Assembly: GCA_002490835.1 (NCBI GenBank) | Contig: DKUU01000014.1 | Span: 8,510 to 72,509 of the forward strand | Reading direction: 5' to 3' | DNA: 64,000 bases | Source of the DNA: Lachnospiraceae bacterium UBA7196 | GTDB lineage: Bacteria > Bacillota > Clostridia > Lachnospirales > Lachnospiraceae | Part shown: one piece after another, positions 34,107 to 42,087 of the stretch | Layout: each line of letters opens with the position of its first letter | Numbering within the stretch: position 1 is the first letter of the stretch | The notes under the pieces: model-generated | The model's database searches: none | What the model was told of the DNA's origin: nothing | The model's input: only the letters and a program-made list of their open reading frames with translations | Position numbers and translations under genes: made by a program

Positions 34107-34277
34107 GATTCCAAAGCAAAGATAGGTCTAAGATTCTCAATGTATCTTAACGGATTTCGTCTGAGATCCGTATCCGTGCAGAGTTCTCTCTGCGGAAACT
34201 CCTTGCTTACAATTGAATAACCGCAGGGAGGGAAAGACGGATATCCTCTCTGCCAACAACGAAAGAGAGGAAAAGGA

Positions 34278-35189
34278 ATGCAAAAGAAGAATGAAAAGCA
34301 GCAGATGCAAGGCGCGTCGCCGGAGTCAAAGCAAAGGTTAAAGGAAACGCTAAAGGGTGACAAGCCGTTTCTTGACACGTATCAGATTAACTTGAGTGAC
34401 TTTGCCCTATTTTTGTCAGTAATGAAGGTGAAGTCGGCATATGAAGATGTCCTTGGCATCATTCTGGATGAAGCGGACCTGAAACTAAAAGAAGTCAAGG
34501 TGGAGCAGGTAGTCTTAAATAAATTCGGGAAAAGGGCAATCCGTCTGGATGCGTGGGCGCAGGATGAGCGGGACAGGCAGTTTGACATGGAGATGCAGAA
34601 TGATACCGAGGGGGATAATGTCCGCAAACGTTCCCGTTTTTATCAAAGCCTGATCGATACACCGGTCTTAAAATCCGGAAAGAAGACAAAATATAAAAGT
34701 CTGCCTTCGACAACGATCATATTTATCACGCAGGATGATATTTTTGAAAGAGATCTGGCAATGTATACTTTTACGGAACAATGTGAGGAAGTGGCGGACC
34801 TGCGGCTGGAAGACGGCACAAGTAAGATATTTCTGAATATGACGAGCAAGAACGGCAGACCGGAGCTTGTCAGCCTGCTGCAGTATATGAAATACACAAC
34901 ATTGGATAATGTGGATGTTACAGAGAAAGATGAGCGGATCGTGCATTTGGATCAGATCGTAAATGAGGTCAGGCAGTCGGAAGAATGGGAGGATGCAGGA
35001 ATGAATATTTACGAAATGGGAATGGAACGGGGAAAAGAGTTAGGAATAGAACAAGGCAGTCTTAGTGCATTGATCAGGCATGTAGACTCCGCGAGGAAAA
35101 ATCTTCACCTCAGCTTGCAAGAGGCCTGCGCAGGGCTTGAGATATCCGTGGAAGAATATGAAAATGCAAAACGACAGTTTACCCCATAA
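34278..35189 (+). CDS. Rpn-family PD-(D/E)XK nuclease
   Basis: This 303-residue protein resembles the Rpn/PDDEXK_2 recombination-promoting nuclease (transposase-related) family. The nuclease core is visible as RLDAWAQDERDRQFDMEMQN, containing Asp and the E-x-Q active-site residues, followed by RKRSRFYQSLIDTPVLKSGK. The C-terminal MERGKELGIEQG segment is typical of this family. Such genes are often multi-copy and move between strains. It lies inside the accessory block that separates pyrC from pyrK-pyrD. Confidence 0.85.
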   Translation: MQKKNEKQQMQGASPESKQRLKETLKGDKPFLDTYQINLSDFALFLSVMKVKSAYEDVLGIILDEADLKLKEVKVEQVVLNKFGKRAIRLDAWAQDERDRQFDMEMQNDTEGDNVRKRSRFYQSLIDTPVLKSGKKTKYKSLPSTTIIFITQDDIFERDLAMYTFTEQCEEVADLRLEDGTSKIFLNMTSKNGRPELVSLLQYMKYTTLDNVDVTEKDERIVHLDQIVNEVRQSEEWEDAGMNIYEMGMERGKELGIEQGSLSALIRHVDSARKNLHLSLQEACAGLEISVEEYENAKRQFTP

Positions 35190-35247
35190 ACGAAAAAGAC
35201 CATAAATCGGCAGATGTTAAAAAGGCATACAAGCGAAAGGAGCAGCT

Positions 35248-36024
35248 ATGGCCCGAAAGAAAAAGGTAACGGCAAAGGTCATATCACAAAAACAGATAGC
35301 GGAACAGATCTTTGATCTGCTGTTAGAGACGAGACTGGCAAAGGACGCGCATCCGGGGCAGTTCGTGGCGGTATATCCGAAGGGCGAGAGTACGCTTCTC
35401 CCCCGCCCGATCAGCATCTGTGAGGCGGATGTCGACAAGGGGATGTTGCGGCTTGTCTATCGTGTGGCAGGAAAAGGCACGGCGGAGTTTTCGACCTGCA
35501 AGGCCGGTGATACGCTGGATATCCTCGGCGTACTGGGAAACGGCTTCCCTGTCGATAAGGCGAAAGGGAAACGCGTCTTTTTGATGGGAGGAGGCATCGG
35601 CATCCCGCCTCTGTTAGAACTGGCGAAAGCGATTGACGGGAGGAAGAAGATTTTATTGGGCTATCGGAATAAAGACCTTTTTCTGGAAGAGGATATGGCA
35701 AAGTACGGAGACGTTTACGTGGCAACAGAGGACGGCAGTGTGGGGACGAAGGGCAATGTCATGGATATCATCAGGGCCCACGCGCTGAAAGCGGATGTGA
35801 TCATGGCCTGCGGTCCCATGCCCATGCTGCGCGCGATTAAAGAGTATGCGGAAAAGGAAAAGATAGAGGCCTATATTTCACTGGAAGAACGGATGGCCTG
35901 CGGCGTGGGCGCCTGCCTTGGCTGCGTGTGCAAAACGACGCAGGTGGACGCGCATTCCCACGTACACAACGCGCGTATCTGCACGGAAGGGCCGGTCTTT
36001 GAGATGGGGGAGGTTATGATATGA
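35248..36024 (+). CDS. pyrK: Dihydroorotate dehydrogenase B, electron-transfer subunit
   Basis: PyrK passes electrons from dihydroorotate, through FAD and a [2Fe-2S] cluster, to NAD. The 258-residue protein has the FAD motif LLPRPISICEAD, nucleotide-binding region FLMGGGIGIPPLLELAKAI, and the C-terminal cluster cysteines in RMACGVGACLGCVCKT plus a later Cys in ARICTEGPVF. AGGAG precedes the ATG. The stop overlaps the pyrD start (ATGA), so the two subunits are translationally coupled. Confidence 0.95.
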   Translation: MARKKKVTAKVISQKQIAEQIFDLLLETRLAKDAHPGQFVAVYPKGESTLLPRPISICEADVDKGMLRLVYRVAGKGTAEFSTCKAGDTLDILGVLGNGFPVDKAKGKRVFLMGGGIGIPPLLELAKAIDGRKKILLGYRNKDLFLEEDMAKYGDVYVATEDGSVGTKGNVMDIIRAHALKADVIMACGPMPMLRAIKEYAEKEKIEAYISLEERMACGVGACLGCVCKTTQVDAHSHVHNARICTEGPVFEMGEVMI

Positions 36025-36923
36025 ATACAGAAGTAAAAATTGCGGGCGTCACCTTCAAAAATCCCGTGATGACGGCGTCCGGCACATTTGGCTCCGGTAT
36101 GGAGTACAGCGATTTTGTGGATTTGAACAGGCTGGGCGCGGTGGTGACGAAGGGCGTCGCTAATGTCCCTTGGGAGGGGAATCCCACGCCCCGCGTGGCG
36201 GAAGTGTACGGTGGCATGTTGAATGCCATCGGCTTGCAGAATCCGGGCATCGACGTATTTCTGGAAAGGGACATTCCTTTTTTGCAAAAATATGACACAA
36301 ATGTCATAGTAAATGTCTGCGGCAAGACAGTCGCAGACTATCTGGAAGCGGTGGAACGTCTGGCGGACGCACCGATTTCCATGCTGGAGATCAATGTCTC
36401 CTGTCCGAATGTGAAGGAGGGAGCGATCGCATTTGGCCAGAAGGCGGATTCCCTCTATGACATTACTTCACAGATCAAGAATAAAGCGAAGCAGCCGGTG
36501 ATCATGAAGCTGAGTCCCAACGTGACGGACATCACGGAAATGGCAAAGGCGGCTGAAGCTGCGGGGGCGGACGCACTCTCCATGATTAATACAATCACGG
36601 GGATGAAAATCGACATTCACAGAAAGAAGTTTGTGCTTGCCAACAAGACTGGCGGTATGTCCGGCCCGGCAATCAAACCGATTGCGGTGCGCATGGTCTA
36701 CCAGACGGCGCAGGCGGTGAAGATTCCCATTATTGGTATGGGCGGCATCGGCAGCGCGGAGGACGCTGTCGAGTTTCTGCTGGCGGGCGCAAGCGCGGTG
36801 GCGGTGGGCGCGATGAATTTTGTCAATCCCTATACGACGATAGAAGTAGTGGAAGGAATCGAGGCATACATGCGGCAGTATAAAATTGAAAACGTAACTG
36901 ATATTATTGGGGCTGTAACATGA
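36021..36923 (+). CDS. pyrD: Dihydroorotate dehydrogenase, class 1B catalytic subunit
   Basis: PyrD oxidises dihydroorotate to orotate using FMN in the cytosol. The 300-residue TIM barrel shows MTASGTFGSGMEYSDF, GLQNPGID, the active-site loop INVSCPNVKEGAIAFGQ (catalytic Cys, as in class 1B rather than Ser of class 2), NTITGMKID and GMGGIGSAEDAVEFLLAGAS. It overlaps pyrK by four bases. A strong terminator follows, coincident with the sipL leader. Confidence 0.96.
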   Translation: MNTEVKIAGVTFKNPVMTASGTFGSGMEYSDFVDLNRLGAVVTKGVANVPWEGNPTPRVAEVYGGMLNAIGLQNPGIDVFLERDIPFLQKYDTNVIVNVCGKTVADYLEAVERLADAPISMLEINVSCPNVKEGAIAFGQKADSLYDITSQIKNKAKQPVIMKLSPNVTDITEMAKAAEAAGADALSMINTITGMKIDIHRKKFVLANKTGGMSGPAIKPIAVRMVYQTAQAVKIPIIGMGGIGSAEDAVEFLLAGASAVAVGAMNFVNPYTTIEVVEGIEAYMRQYKIENVTDIIGAVT

Positions 36924-36968
36924 GAAGTGCGCGAAAATGTTGCTGGGCGGAAAAATCTTTCTGCCGGT

Positions 36969-36997
36969 TCATATCTTGCTCTCCCTGCGCATAGATT
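36969..36997 (+). promoter_or_regulatory. Sigma-E-like promoter of sipL
   Basis: TCATATC (-35, 36969-36975) and CATAGATT (-10, 36990-36997) are 14 bases apart; matches to KMATATT and CATACAMT are 6/7 and 6/8. The -10 lies within the 5' arm and loop of the terminator hairpin, so transcription would begin around 37002-37005 in the loop. Confidence 0.6.
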
Positions 36998-37028
36998 TAT
37001 AGTAACTATACGCAGGGAGGGCTTTTTT
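36981..37028 (+). terminator. pyrD terminator whose 3' arm contains the sipL ribosome site
   Basis: CTCCCTGCGCATAG (36981-36994) pairs with CTATACGCAGGGAG (37006-37019) at 13 of 14 positions, with an 11-base loop, then TTTTTT (37023-37028). The AGGGAGG serving the sipL GTG lies in the 3' arm. Confidence 0.85.
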
Positions 37029-38585
37029 GTGGAGTTAGTCAAGAAAAAGATACATATGGACCGAATCGGCGGTAGGGCCGGGACCCAGATGGTATTGGAA
37101 GAGGATGTCAATATATCGGATAACAAGCCGGACGCAAATTATCTGCTGGGCAGCAAGGGCGAGATCCTTTTGGAGGAGATACGCCCCTGTGAGAATGCCG
37201 TCAATTTAAGGGGCAGGCTGGTGGTGTCCATTTTGTATCTCACGGATATGGAGGGAATGTGCGCTAGTATGGAGGCGGTGATCCCCTTCGAGGAAAAGGT
37301 GAACATGGAGGGCGCGACAGGCGGTGACACCATCCTTGTGCAGTCCGATCTGGAGGATCTGACGGTTGGGTTGATCAATTCCAGAAAATTGAGTGTGCAG
37401 GCGGTTCTTTCCTTTGTGCTGGAGCGGGAGGAGCAGTTAGAGTGCGAGGCGGCGGTAGACATTTACCATGAGGAGCCGGTGGAGTACCGTAAATGCGTCT
37501 ATCCCGTGGTGGAGCTGGTGTTGCATAAGAAGGATATTTTCCGTCTGAAGGAAGAAATGGAACTGACGGGCAATCTGCCCAATGTGTTCCAGACCATATG
37601 GCATCACATCTGTTTTGATCATGTGGAGTTTAAGGCACTGGAGGAAAAACTTTCGATTCAGGGCGAGATGCGGGCTTTCTTTCTCTATGAGGGCGAGGGG
37701 GACAATGACAGGACGCTGTGGTATGAAAATACCGTGCCTTTTTCGGGCATCATTGAGTGCCACGGCTGCCGCGAGAATATGATCCCCGACATTCAGTACC
37801 ATCTCGGACAATGCAATGTGGAGGTGCGGCAGGATCTTGACGGGGAAGAACGTGTTTTCTGTTTGGAGCCCGTGCTGGATCTGGATATCCATCTTTACGA
37901 GGAAGAGAATATGGAGGCGCTCTCCGATGTTTACGGCGTGGATAAGGAAATCGAGGCACTGACGACAAAGATGCCGATAAAGAGCCTTCTGTTGGCGGGC
38001 GGTGGTAAGTGCAAGATTGCGGAGCACGCAAAGATCCAGAATCCGGAGATGCCCATGTACCAGATCATCCACTCTGAGGGGGAGATCAGGATTGGGGAAC
38101 AGAGCATCGTGGAGAACGGGATCGCCGTCACGGGAACGCTTCTTGTGACCACGCTCTACCTTGCCGCAGGCGGATCGAAGACGCTTTATTCCACAGTAAA
38201 CGAGCTGCCGTTCCAGTATGTGATCGAGGCGGAAAATATTTTGCCCACCAGCGTCTATAAGCTGCAATGCAATATGGAGCAGCTGACGGTGACGATGTTA
38301 GACAGCGACGAGCTGGATGTGAAGGCGACTTTGCAATTCAAGGTGATCGTGTTTACGGTTCAGAACCGCGATCTGGTCACGGATATCCGGGTAGAGCCGC
38401 TTGATTTAAATAAGCTCAGCGAGCTGCCGGGGATGGTCATCTGCATCGCCGGTCCGAATGATACGCTGTGGGATATCGGCAAGCGGTATTATGTGCCTGT
38501 GTCGCAGCTAAAAGAAGTCAATGAGCTGGCGACGGAGGAGATCAACGCGGGGGATAAGATTTTGGTGGTGAAGGGTGGAATTTAA
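37029..38585 (+). CDS. sipL: SpoIVA-interacting spore-coat protein SipL
   Basis: SipL attaches to SpoIVA on the mother-cell side of the forespore and is needed for coat localisation in clostridia. The 518-residue protein has repeated DUF3794 domains (for example GEILLEEIRPCENAVNLRGR and GEIRIGEQSIVENGIAVTGT) and a C-terminal LysM-like domain (GPNDTLWDIGKRYYVPVSQL). The start is a GTG at 37029, about nine bases after AGGGAGG; the upstream in-frame stretch from 36927 runs through the terminator and is not credible as coding. A sigma-E-like promoter overlaps the hairpin. Confidence 0.9.
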   Translation: MELVKKKIHMDRIGGRAGTQMVLEEDVNISDNKPDANYLLGSKGEILLEEIRPCENAVNLRGRLVVSILYLTDMEGMCASMEAVIPFEEKVNMEGATGGDTILVQSDLEDLTVGLINSRKLSVQAVLSFVLEREEQLECEAAVDIYHEEPVEYRKCVYPVVELVLHKKDIFRLKEEMELTGNLPNVFQTIWHHICFDHVEFKALEEKLSIQGEMRAFFLYEGEGDNDRTLWYENTVPFSGIIECHGCRENMIPDIQYHLGQCNVEVRQDLDGEERVFCLEPVLDLDIHLYEEENMEALSDVYGVDKEIEALTTKMPIKSLLLAGGGKCKIAEHAKIQNPEMPMYQIIHSEGEIRIGEQSIVENGIAVTGTLLVTTLYLAAGGSKTLYSTVNELPFQYVIEAENILPTSVYKLQCNMEQLTVTMLDSDELDVKATLQFKVIVFTVQNRDLVTDIRVEPLDLNKLSELPGMVICIAGPNDTLWDIGKRYYVPVSQLKEVNELATEEINAGDKILVVKGGI

Positions 38586-38610
38586 AATACAACCTTTGGG
38601 CTAAGCGGAC

Positions 38611-38744
38611 GCGCGGACGGACGGTAATTCTACGTCGCCGCGCTTTCGCTCCGCAAAACGCGTAGCAGCACTAGACTCGTGAAAAACCTCGCCAAGTGCT
38701 GACGTGTTTTGAGGGGCTCCTTAAGAATTACCGTCCGCCCGCGC
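38611..38744. repeat. Dispersed structured element, copy B (candidate RNA or MITE)
   Basis: The outer stem is 21 bp (38611-38631 with 38724-38744, one mismatch). Inside are GCG-CTTT-CGC (38640-38649) and a long hairpin: AAAACGCGT/ACGTGTTTT, AG bulge, CAGCACT/AGTGCTG, A-A mismatch, then loop TCGTGAAAAACCTC. Bulge, mismatch and loop match copy A at 30253 although stem bases differ. It fills the sipL-to-lipoprotein gap and has no reading frame. Confidence 0.8.
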
Positions 38745-38769
38745 TGTGCTATGGCAAAGCAGAAGATAT

Positions 38770-39909
38770 CTATTCGGATACCTCAAGAAGTTTTTTCATG
38801 ATACGATTATTGACATCTAAATAGTACGCTAATTCAGCGTTATTTAAATCATCTTCTTCCCATGCCTCAAACTTCTCTGTCATTTCAACGGCTTTTTCCA
38901 TCATATCTGCATAATCTGCTAGTAGCTGCATATCAGATGGATTTTCACTATATTGATTTAAAATATCGCAATAATCATTATAAAATGCCTCATAGCTATC
39001 CATTGCCTCTTTGAATTCAGGACGCATACCGTCCACTAATTCTTCAGAGGAGGTATCACCCTTGGCATTGTCAGCAGAAGTGGTTTTTTCGGGACTATCG
39101 GCTGTATCATCGCTCTTTTTGATGACAGGGCCTTCATCTGCGGAGTAATTTCCGACACCTTCGTCTACCATTAGTATCATCCCATCCTGAAGATTCGCAT
39201 AAGTACTATCATTTGTATATATGACATCGGTGGATTCAGCATGCTTTTCGATGGCATCAGAATTCTCACCATAAGTGAAACGACTTGCTTTGTGGTATTC
39301 AAGATAGTTATCCTTGCTTTTAAACTGTGTTACACGCATGTAACTTGAGGAACACTTAATATTGATTTTTTCGGCGTTTAAGTCCTCGCCAATAACGTAA
39401 ATGCCTGAGTATATTGTTTGGGAGGTAGCCGGATCATATTCTGTAAATTCACATTGCCCGTTATCCAGTAAAACAATATAGCCTTCTTGCAGACCTATGT
39501 AGGCATCTTCATCTTGATTTAGGTAAAAATCTGCCCATGCGTATTGCTCAACCGCTGTTCTATAATCACCATTAGTGAACTTATCTGCGTTTTGAAATTC
39601 TTCATAGTTTTCTTCATTACTAAAAACCGTTACTTCAAGCTGAAAGTTTGTTTCGGTACAATGGATGACGTAACCGCCGACAGGAATATCGTTTCCAACG
39701 TAGTAAACGACATTAGAATAGTTTCCACTTGTACTCTCCGAATCGATTTCTTCTGAAAGTGTAGCGTTATCTTCCTCTGCTGTATCTGTGTTTTCCGAAG
39801 TATCTTCCATTGCGGGAGCAACTGGAGCATCCTTGATTTTGTTTCCACAGGCAGAAATACATGGCATACATAAACCAAGTAATAGTAACGTACATATTTT
39901 TTTTTTCAT
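38770..39909 (-). CDS. Lipoprotein with two internal repeats and a DUF6591-like C-terminus
   Basis: The 379-residue precursor has lipobox ISAC (Cys21), an acidic Ser/Thr-rich linker, two related domains of about 90 residues (NVVYYVGNDIPVGGYVIHCT and YSGIYVIGEDLNAEKINIKC, each followed by a short LQ(E/D)G(Y/M)I(V/L) segment), another acidic linker, and a helical C-terminus (MRPEFKEAMDSYEAFYNDYC) resembling DUF6591. Its base composition is clearly A+T-richer than the neighbours, suggesting transfer. It is divergent from an XRE regulator with paired operators between them. Function unknown. Confidence 0.8.
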   Translation of the reverse strand: MKKKICTLLLLGLCMPCISACGNKIKDAPVAPAMEDTSENTDTAEEDNATLSEEIDSESTSGNYSNVVYYVGNDIPVGGYVIHCTETNFQLEVTVFSNEENYEEFQNADKFTNGDYRTAVEQYAWADFYLNQDEDAYIGLQEGYIVLLDNGQCEFTEYDPATSQTIYSGIYVIGEDLNAEKINIKCSSSYMRVTQFKSKDNYLEYHKASRFTYGENSDAIEKHAESTDVIYTNDSTYANLQDGMILMVDEGVGNYSADEGPVIKKSDDTADSPEKTTSADNAKGDTSSEELVDGMRPEFKEAMDSYEAFYNDYCDILNQYSENPSDMQLLADYADMMEKAVEMTEKFEAWEEDDLNNAELAYYLDVNNRIMKKLLEVSE

Positions 39910-39950
39910 AAGTAAAATCTCCCTTCAAAATAATATGTATTATATCATTT

Positions 39951-39968
39951 ATTGCGTTCTCGTGCAAT
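39951..39968. promoter_or_regulatory. Operator-like dyad 1 between lipoprotein and XRE gene
   Basis: ATTGCGTTCTCGTGCAAT shares the ATTGC-N8-GCAAT pattern and exact 18-bp size with the dyad at 39994; centres are 43 bp apart, about four helical turns. Confidence 0.6.
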
Positions 39969-39993
39969 TATTTTATTCAAATTTCTCTAAGAT

Positions 39994-40011
39994 ATTGCAC
40001 AGAGGTGCAAT
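39994..40011. promoter_or_regulatory. Operator-like dyad 2 overlapping the XRE ribosome site
   Basis: ATTGCAC-AGAG-GTGCAAT is a perfect inverted repeat that includes the AGAGGTG ribosome site of the XRE gene. Autoregulation is the simplest reading. Confidence 0.65.
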
Positions 40012-40014
40012 GAT

Positions 40015-40272
40015 ATGAAAAATGAAGAAAGCATTGACAGAGTAATCCAAGTAAATGATGTTGACATAGGAAAGAACATAGCAGAAAGAAGAAAAGCTAT
40101 GAATATTAAGCAAACTGATATGGTGGCCAAGCTACAGACTAGCGGAGTTGACATTTCTATTTACTCTTATAATAGGATAGAAAAAGGCACACAAAATCCA
40201 ACCGTACTTCTTTTGTATGCTTGTTGTCACATTCTTGAGTGTGACATGAATACAATCTTTGACTTTAAATAA
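40015..40272 (+). CDS. Small XRE-family helix-turn-helix regulator
   Basis: The 85-residue protein is little more than an HTH_3 domain (DIGKNIAERRKAMNIKQTDM, then YSYNRIEKGTQNPTVLLLYA). It has AGAGGTG seven bases before the ATG. It is A+T-rich like the divergent lipoprotein gene and probably controls it and itself through the two 18-bp dyads in the shared promoter region. Confidence 0.88.
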   Translation: MKNEESIDRVIQVNDVDIGKNIAERRKAMNIKQTDMVAKLQTSGVDISIYSYNRIEKGTQNPTVLLLYACCHILECDMNTIFDFK

Positions 40273-40393
40273 GTTAATTTAAGTCTATATTAAAAACTAG
40301 AATGAGATTGTAAAATAGAAGCCTATCGTATATACTGTGGAATAGGTTTTAGATGTTTGCCAGAGTTGAAATACAAAAAAGGATAAGTTTAGT

Positions 40394-41995
40394 ATGGCCA
40401 CAACCCCAATCTTAAAAAATAAAATCTTTTTATACCTAACGGAATTTTTCGCGGGCATGTCCGTGATGGCGGTGGAACTGGGGGCGAGCAGGCTGCTTGC
40501 TCCCTATTTCAGTTCTTCGCAGATCGTGTGGACGATCATCATCGGCACGATCATGATCGCGATGGCGCTGGGGAATATCTACGGCGGAAAGAGCGCGGAC
40601 AAGAATCCTGACCCGGACAGGCTTTACGGACGTATCCTGATCGCGGCAATTTGGATCGCGGCGATCCCGGTGGTGGGAAAGTATATCGTGCTGGGGATTT
40701 CGGCGCTGCTTATTTTTACGGTCAATACCAACTTTCTGATCTGGGCGGCGTTTGCCGCCTGCATGGTAATCTTTGTATTTCCGCTTTTTCTGTTGGGGAC
40801 GGTGACGCCCTCTCTGGCAAAGTACACGGTGCAGAGTCTCTCTGACAGCGGCAGCATCGTGGGGACGCTGGGAGCATTCAATACCATCGGCAGCATCATC
40901 GGCACCTTTATTCCGACCTTCGTTTCCATCCCGGCGGTGGGCACTTCGGTCACCTTCTTAATTTTTGCGGCAATCCTGCTGCTTCTGGGTGTAATCTATT
41001 TTATCAGTAAGAAAAGCGGTCTGAAAAAAACCGCGGCAGCGGCAGTTTTATTCCTTCTCTGCTGCGTGTTCGGAACTTCTGATAGTTTTGCCTTCTGGGA
41101 AAAGGATTTAGCCTACGAGGGAGAATCCGTCTATAATTATTTACAGGTGAAAGAAAACGACAGAAGTGTCATATTATCGACAAACGTCCTTTTTGGCGTG
41201 CAGTCTGTGTTGATGAAAGACAAGGGGTTGACGGGGATGTATTACGACTATGCTATGGCTGCGCCGCTGATGACGGGAAAGGAGAACCCCGCGGACTGTA
41301 AAACTTTGATCCTCGGCATGGGGACGGGCACCTACGCGCATCAATGCCTTGCCTATTATGGGGATATGCCTGTAGAAGGCGTGGAGATCGATGAGAAGAT
41401 CACTGCCCTTGCGAGACAGTATTTCGAGCTGCCGGATAGCGTGAAGGTCACCACCTATGACGGCAGGGCTTACCTGAATGCGATTGATGAGAAATATGAT
41501 GTGATCATGGTGGACGCTTATCAGGACATCACGATTCCCTTCCAGATGTCCTCCGTGGAATTTTTTACGCTGGTGAAGGAGCATTTGAATGAGGATGGGG
41601 TGATGGTGGTCAACATGAATATGCGCGGCAGCGGCGAGGACAGCATCAACACGTACCTTGCCGACACCATAAGCAGCGTCTTTAGCGAAGTTTATACGGC
41701 GGACGTCGCAAATACCACCAACAGGGAACTCTTTGCTTCCAACGATCCGCAGATGCTTGTGAATCTGCAAAAATATAAGGAGGCCGTCACGGATGAAAGC
41801 CTCCTTACCATGATGGATGCAGTCTCTGAAAAACTGACGCCCTATCAGGCGGGGGAGCGGATCATGACGGACGACAAGGCGCCGGTGGAGCTTTTGGGGA
41901 TGCGCGTCATCGACGAGCTGATCCGGGGTGAGGTCGCTTACTATAAAGATATTTACGAAAGGGAAGGCATCCGCGGTGTGATCGACGGCCTTTAA
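40394..41995 (+). CDS. Membrane-bound fused spermidine synthase-like protein
   Basis: This 533-residue protein joins an N-terminal multi-helix membrane domain (about 10-225; FAGMSVMAVELGASRLLAPY) to a C-terminal Rossmann methyltransferase-like domain of the spermidine synthase type (about 240-500; LILGMGTGTYAHQCLAYYG, VEGVEIDEKI, VIMVDAYQD). Family members are called fused MFS/spermidine synthase; few have a proven substrate. No speD or other polyamine gene is adjacent. A bidirectional terminator follows. Confidence 0.88.
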   Translation: MATTPILKNKIFLYLTEFFAGMSVMAVELGASRLLAPYFSSSQIVWTIIIGTIMIAMALGNIYGGKSADKNPDPDRLYGRILIAAIWIAAIPVVGKYIVLGISALLIFTVNTNFLIWAAFAACMVIFVFPLFLLGTVTPSLAKYTVQSLSDSGSIVGTLGAFNTIGSIIGTFIPTFVSIPAVGTSVTFLIFAAILLLLGVIYFISKKSGLKKTAAAAVLFLLCCVFGTSDSFAFWEKDLAYEGESVYNYLQVKENDRSVILSTNVLFGVQSVLMKDKGLTGMYYDYAMAAPLMTGKENPADCKTLILGMGTGTYAHQCLAYYGDMPVEGVEIDEKITALARQYFELPDSVKVTTYDGRAYLNAIDEKYDVIMVDAYQDITIPFQMSSVEFFTLVKEHLNEDGVMVVNMNMRGSGEDSINTYLADTISSVFSEVYTADVANTTNRELFASNDPQMLVNLQKYKEAVTDESLLTMMDAVSEKLTPYQAGERIMTDDKAPVELLGMRVIDELIRGEVAYYKDIYEREGIRGVIDGL

Positions 41996-42035
41996 CAAGC
42001 CTTTGTTCTGGCGGGAGATAGAAGGAAGCTTAGGC

Positions 42036-42072
42036 ATAAAAAAGAACCGAAGACATTCTCCGGTTCTTTTTG
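42036..42072. terminator. Bidirectional terminator
   Basis: AAAGAACCG and CGGTTCTTT with flanking A and T runs lie between convergent genes. Confidence 0.85.
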
Positions 42073-42087
42073 CTTGTTTCCTATGTT

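Noticed and set aside
36927..37028. Upstream in-frame extension of sipL
   Set aside because: It would translate through the terminator hairpin and gives a sequence not resembling DUF3794 proteins.
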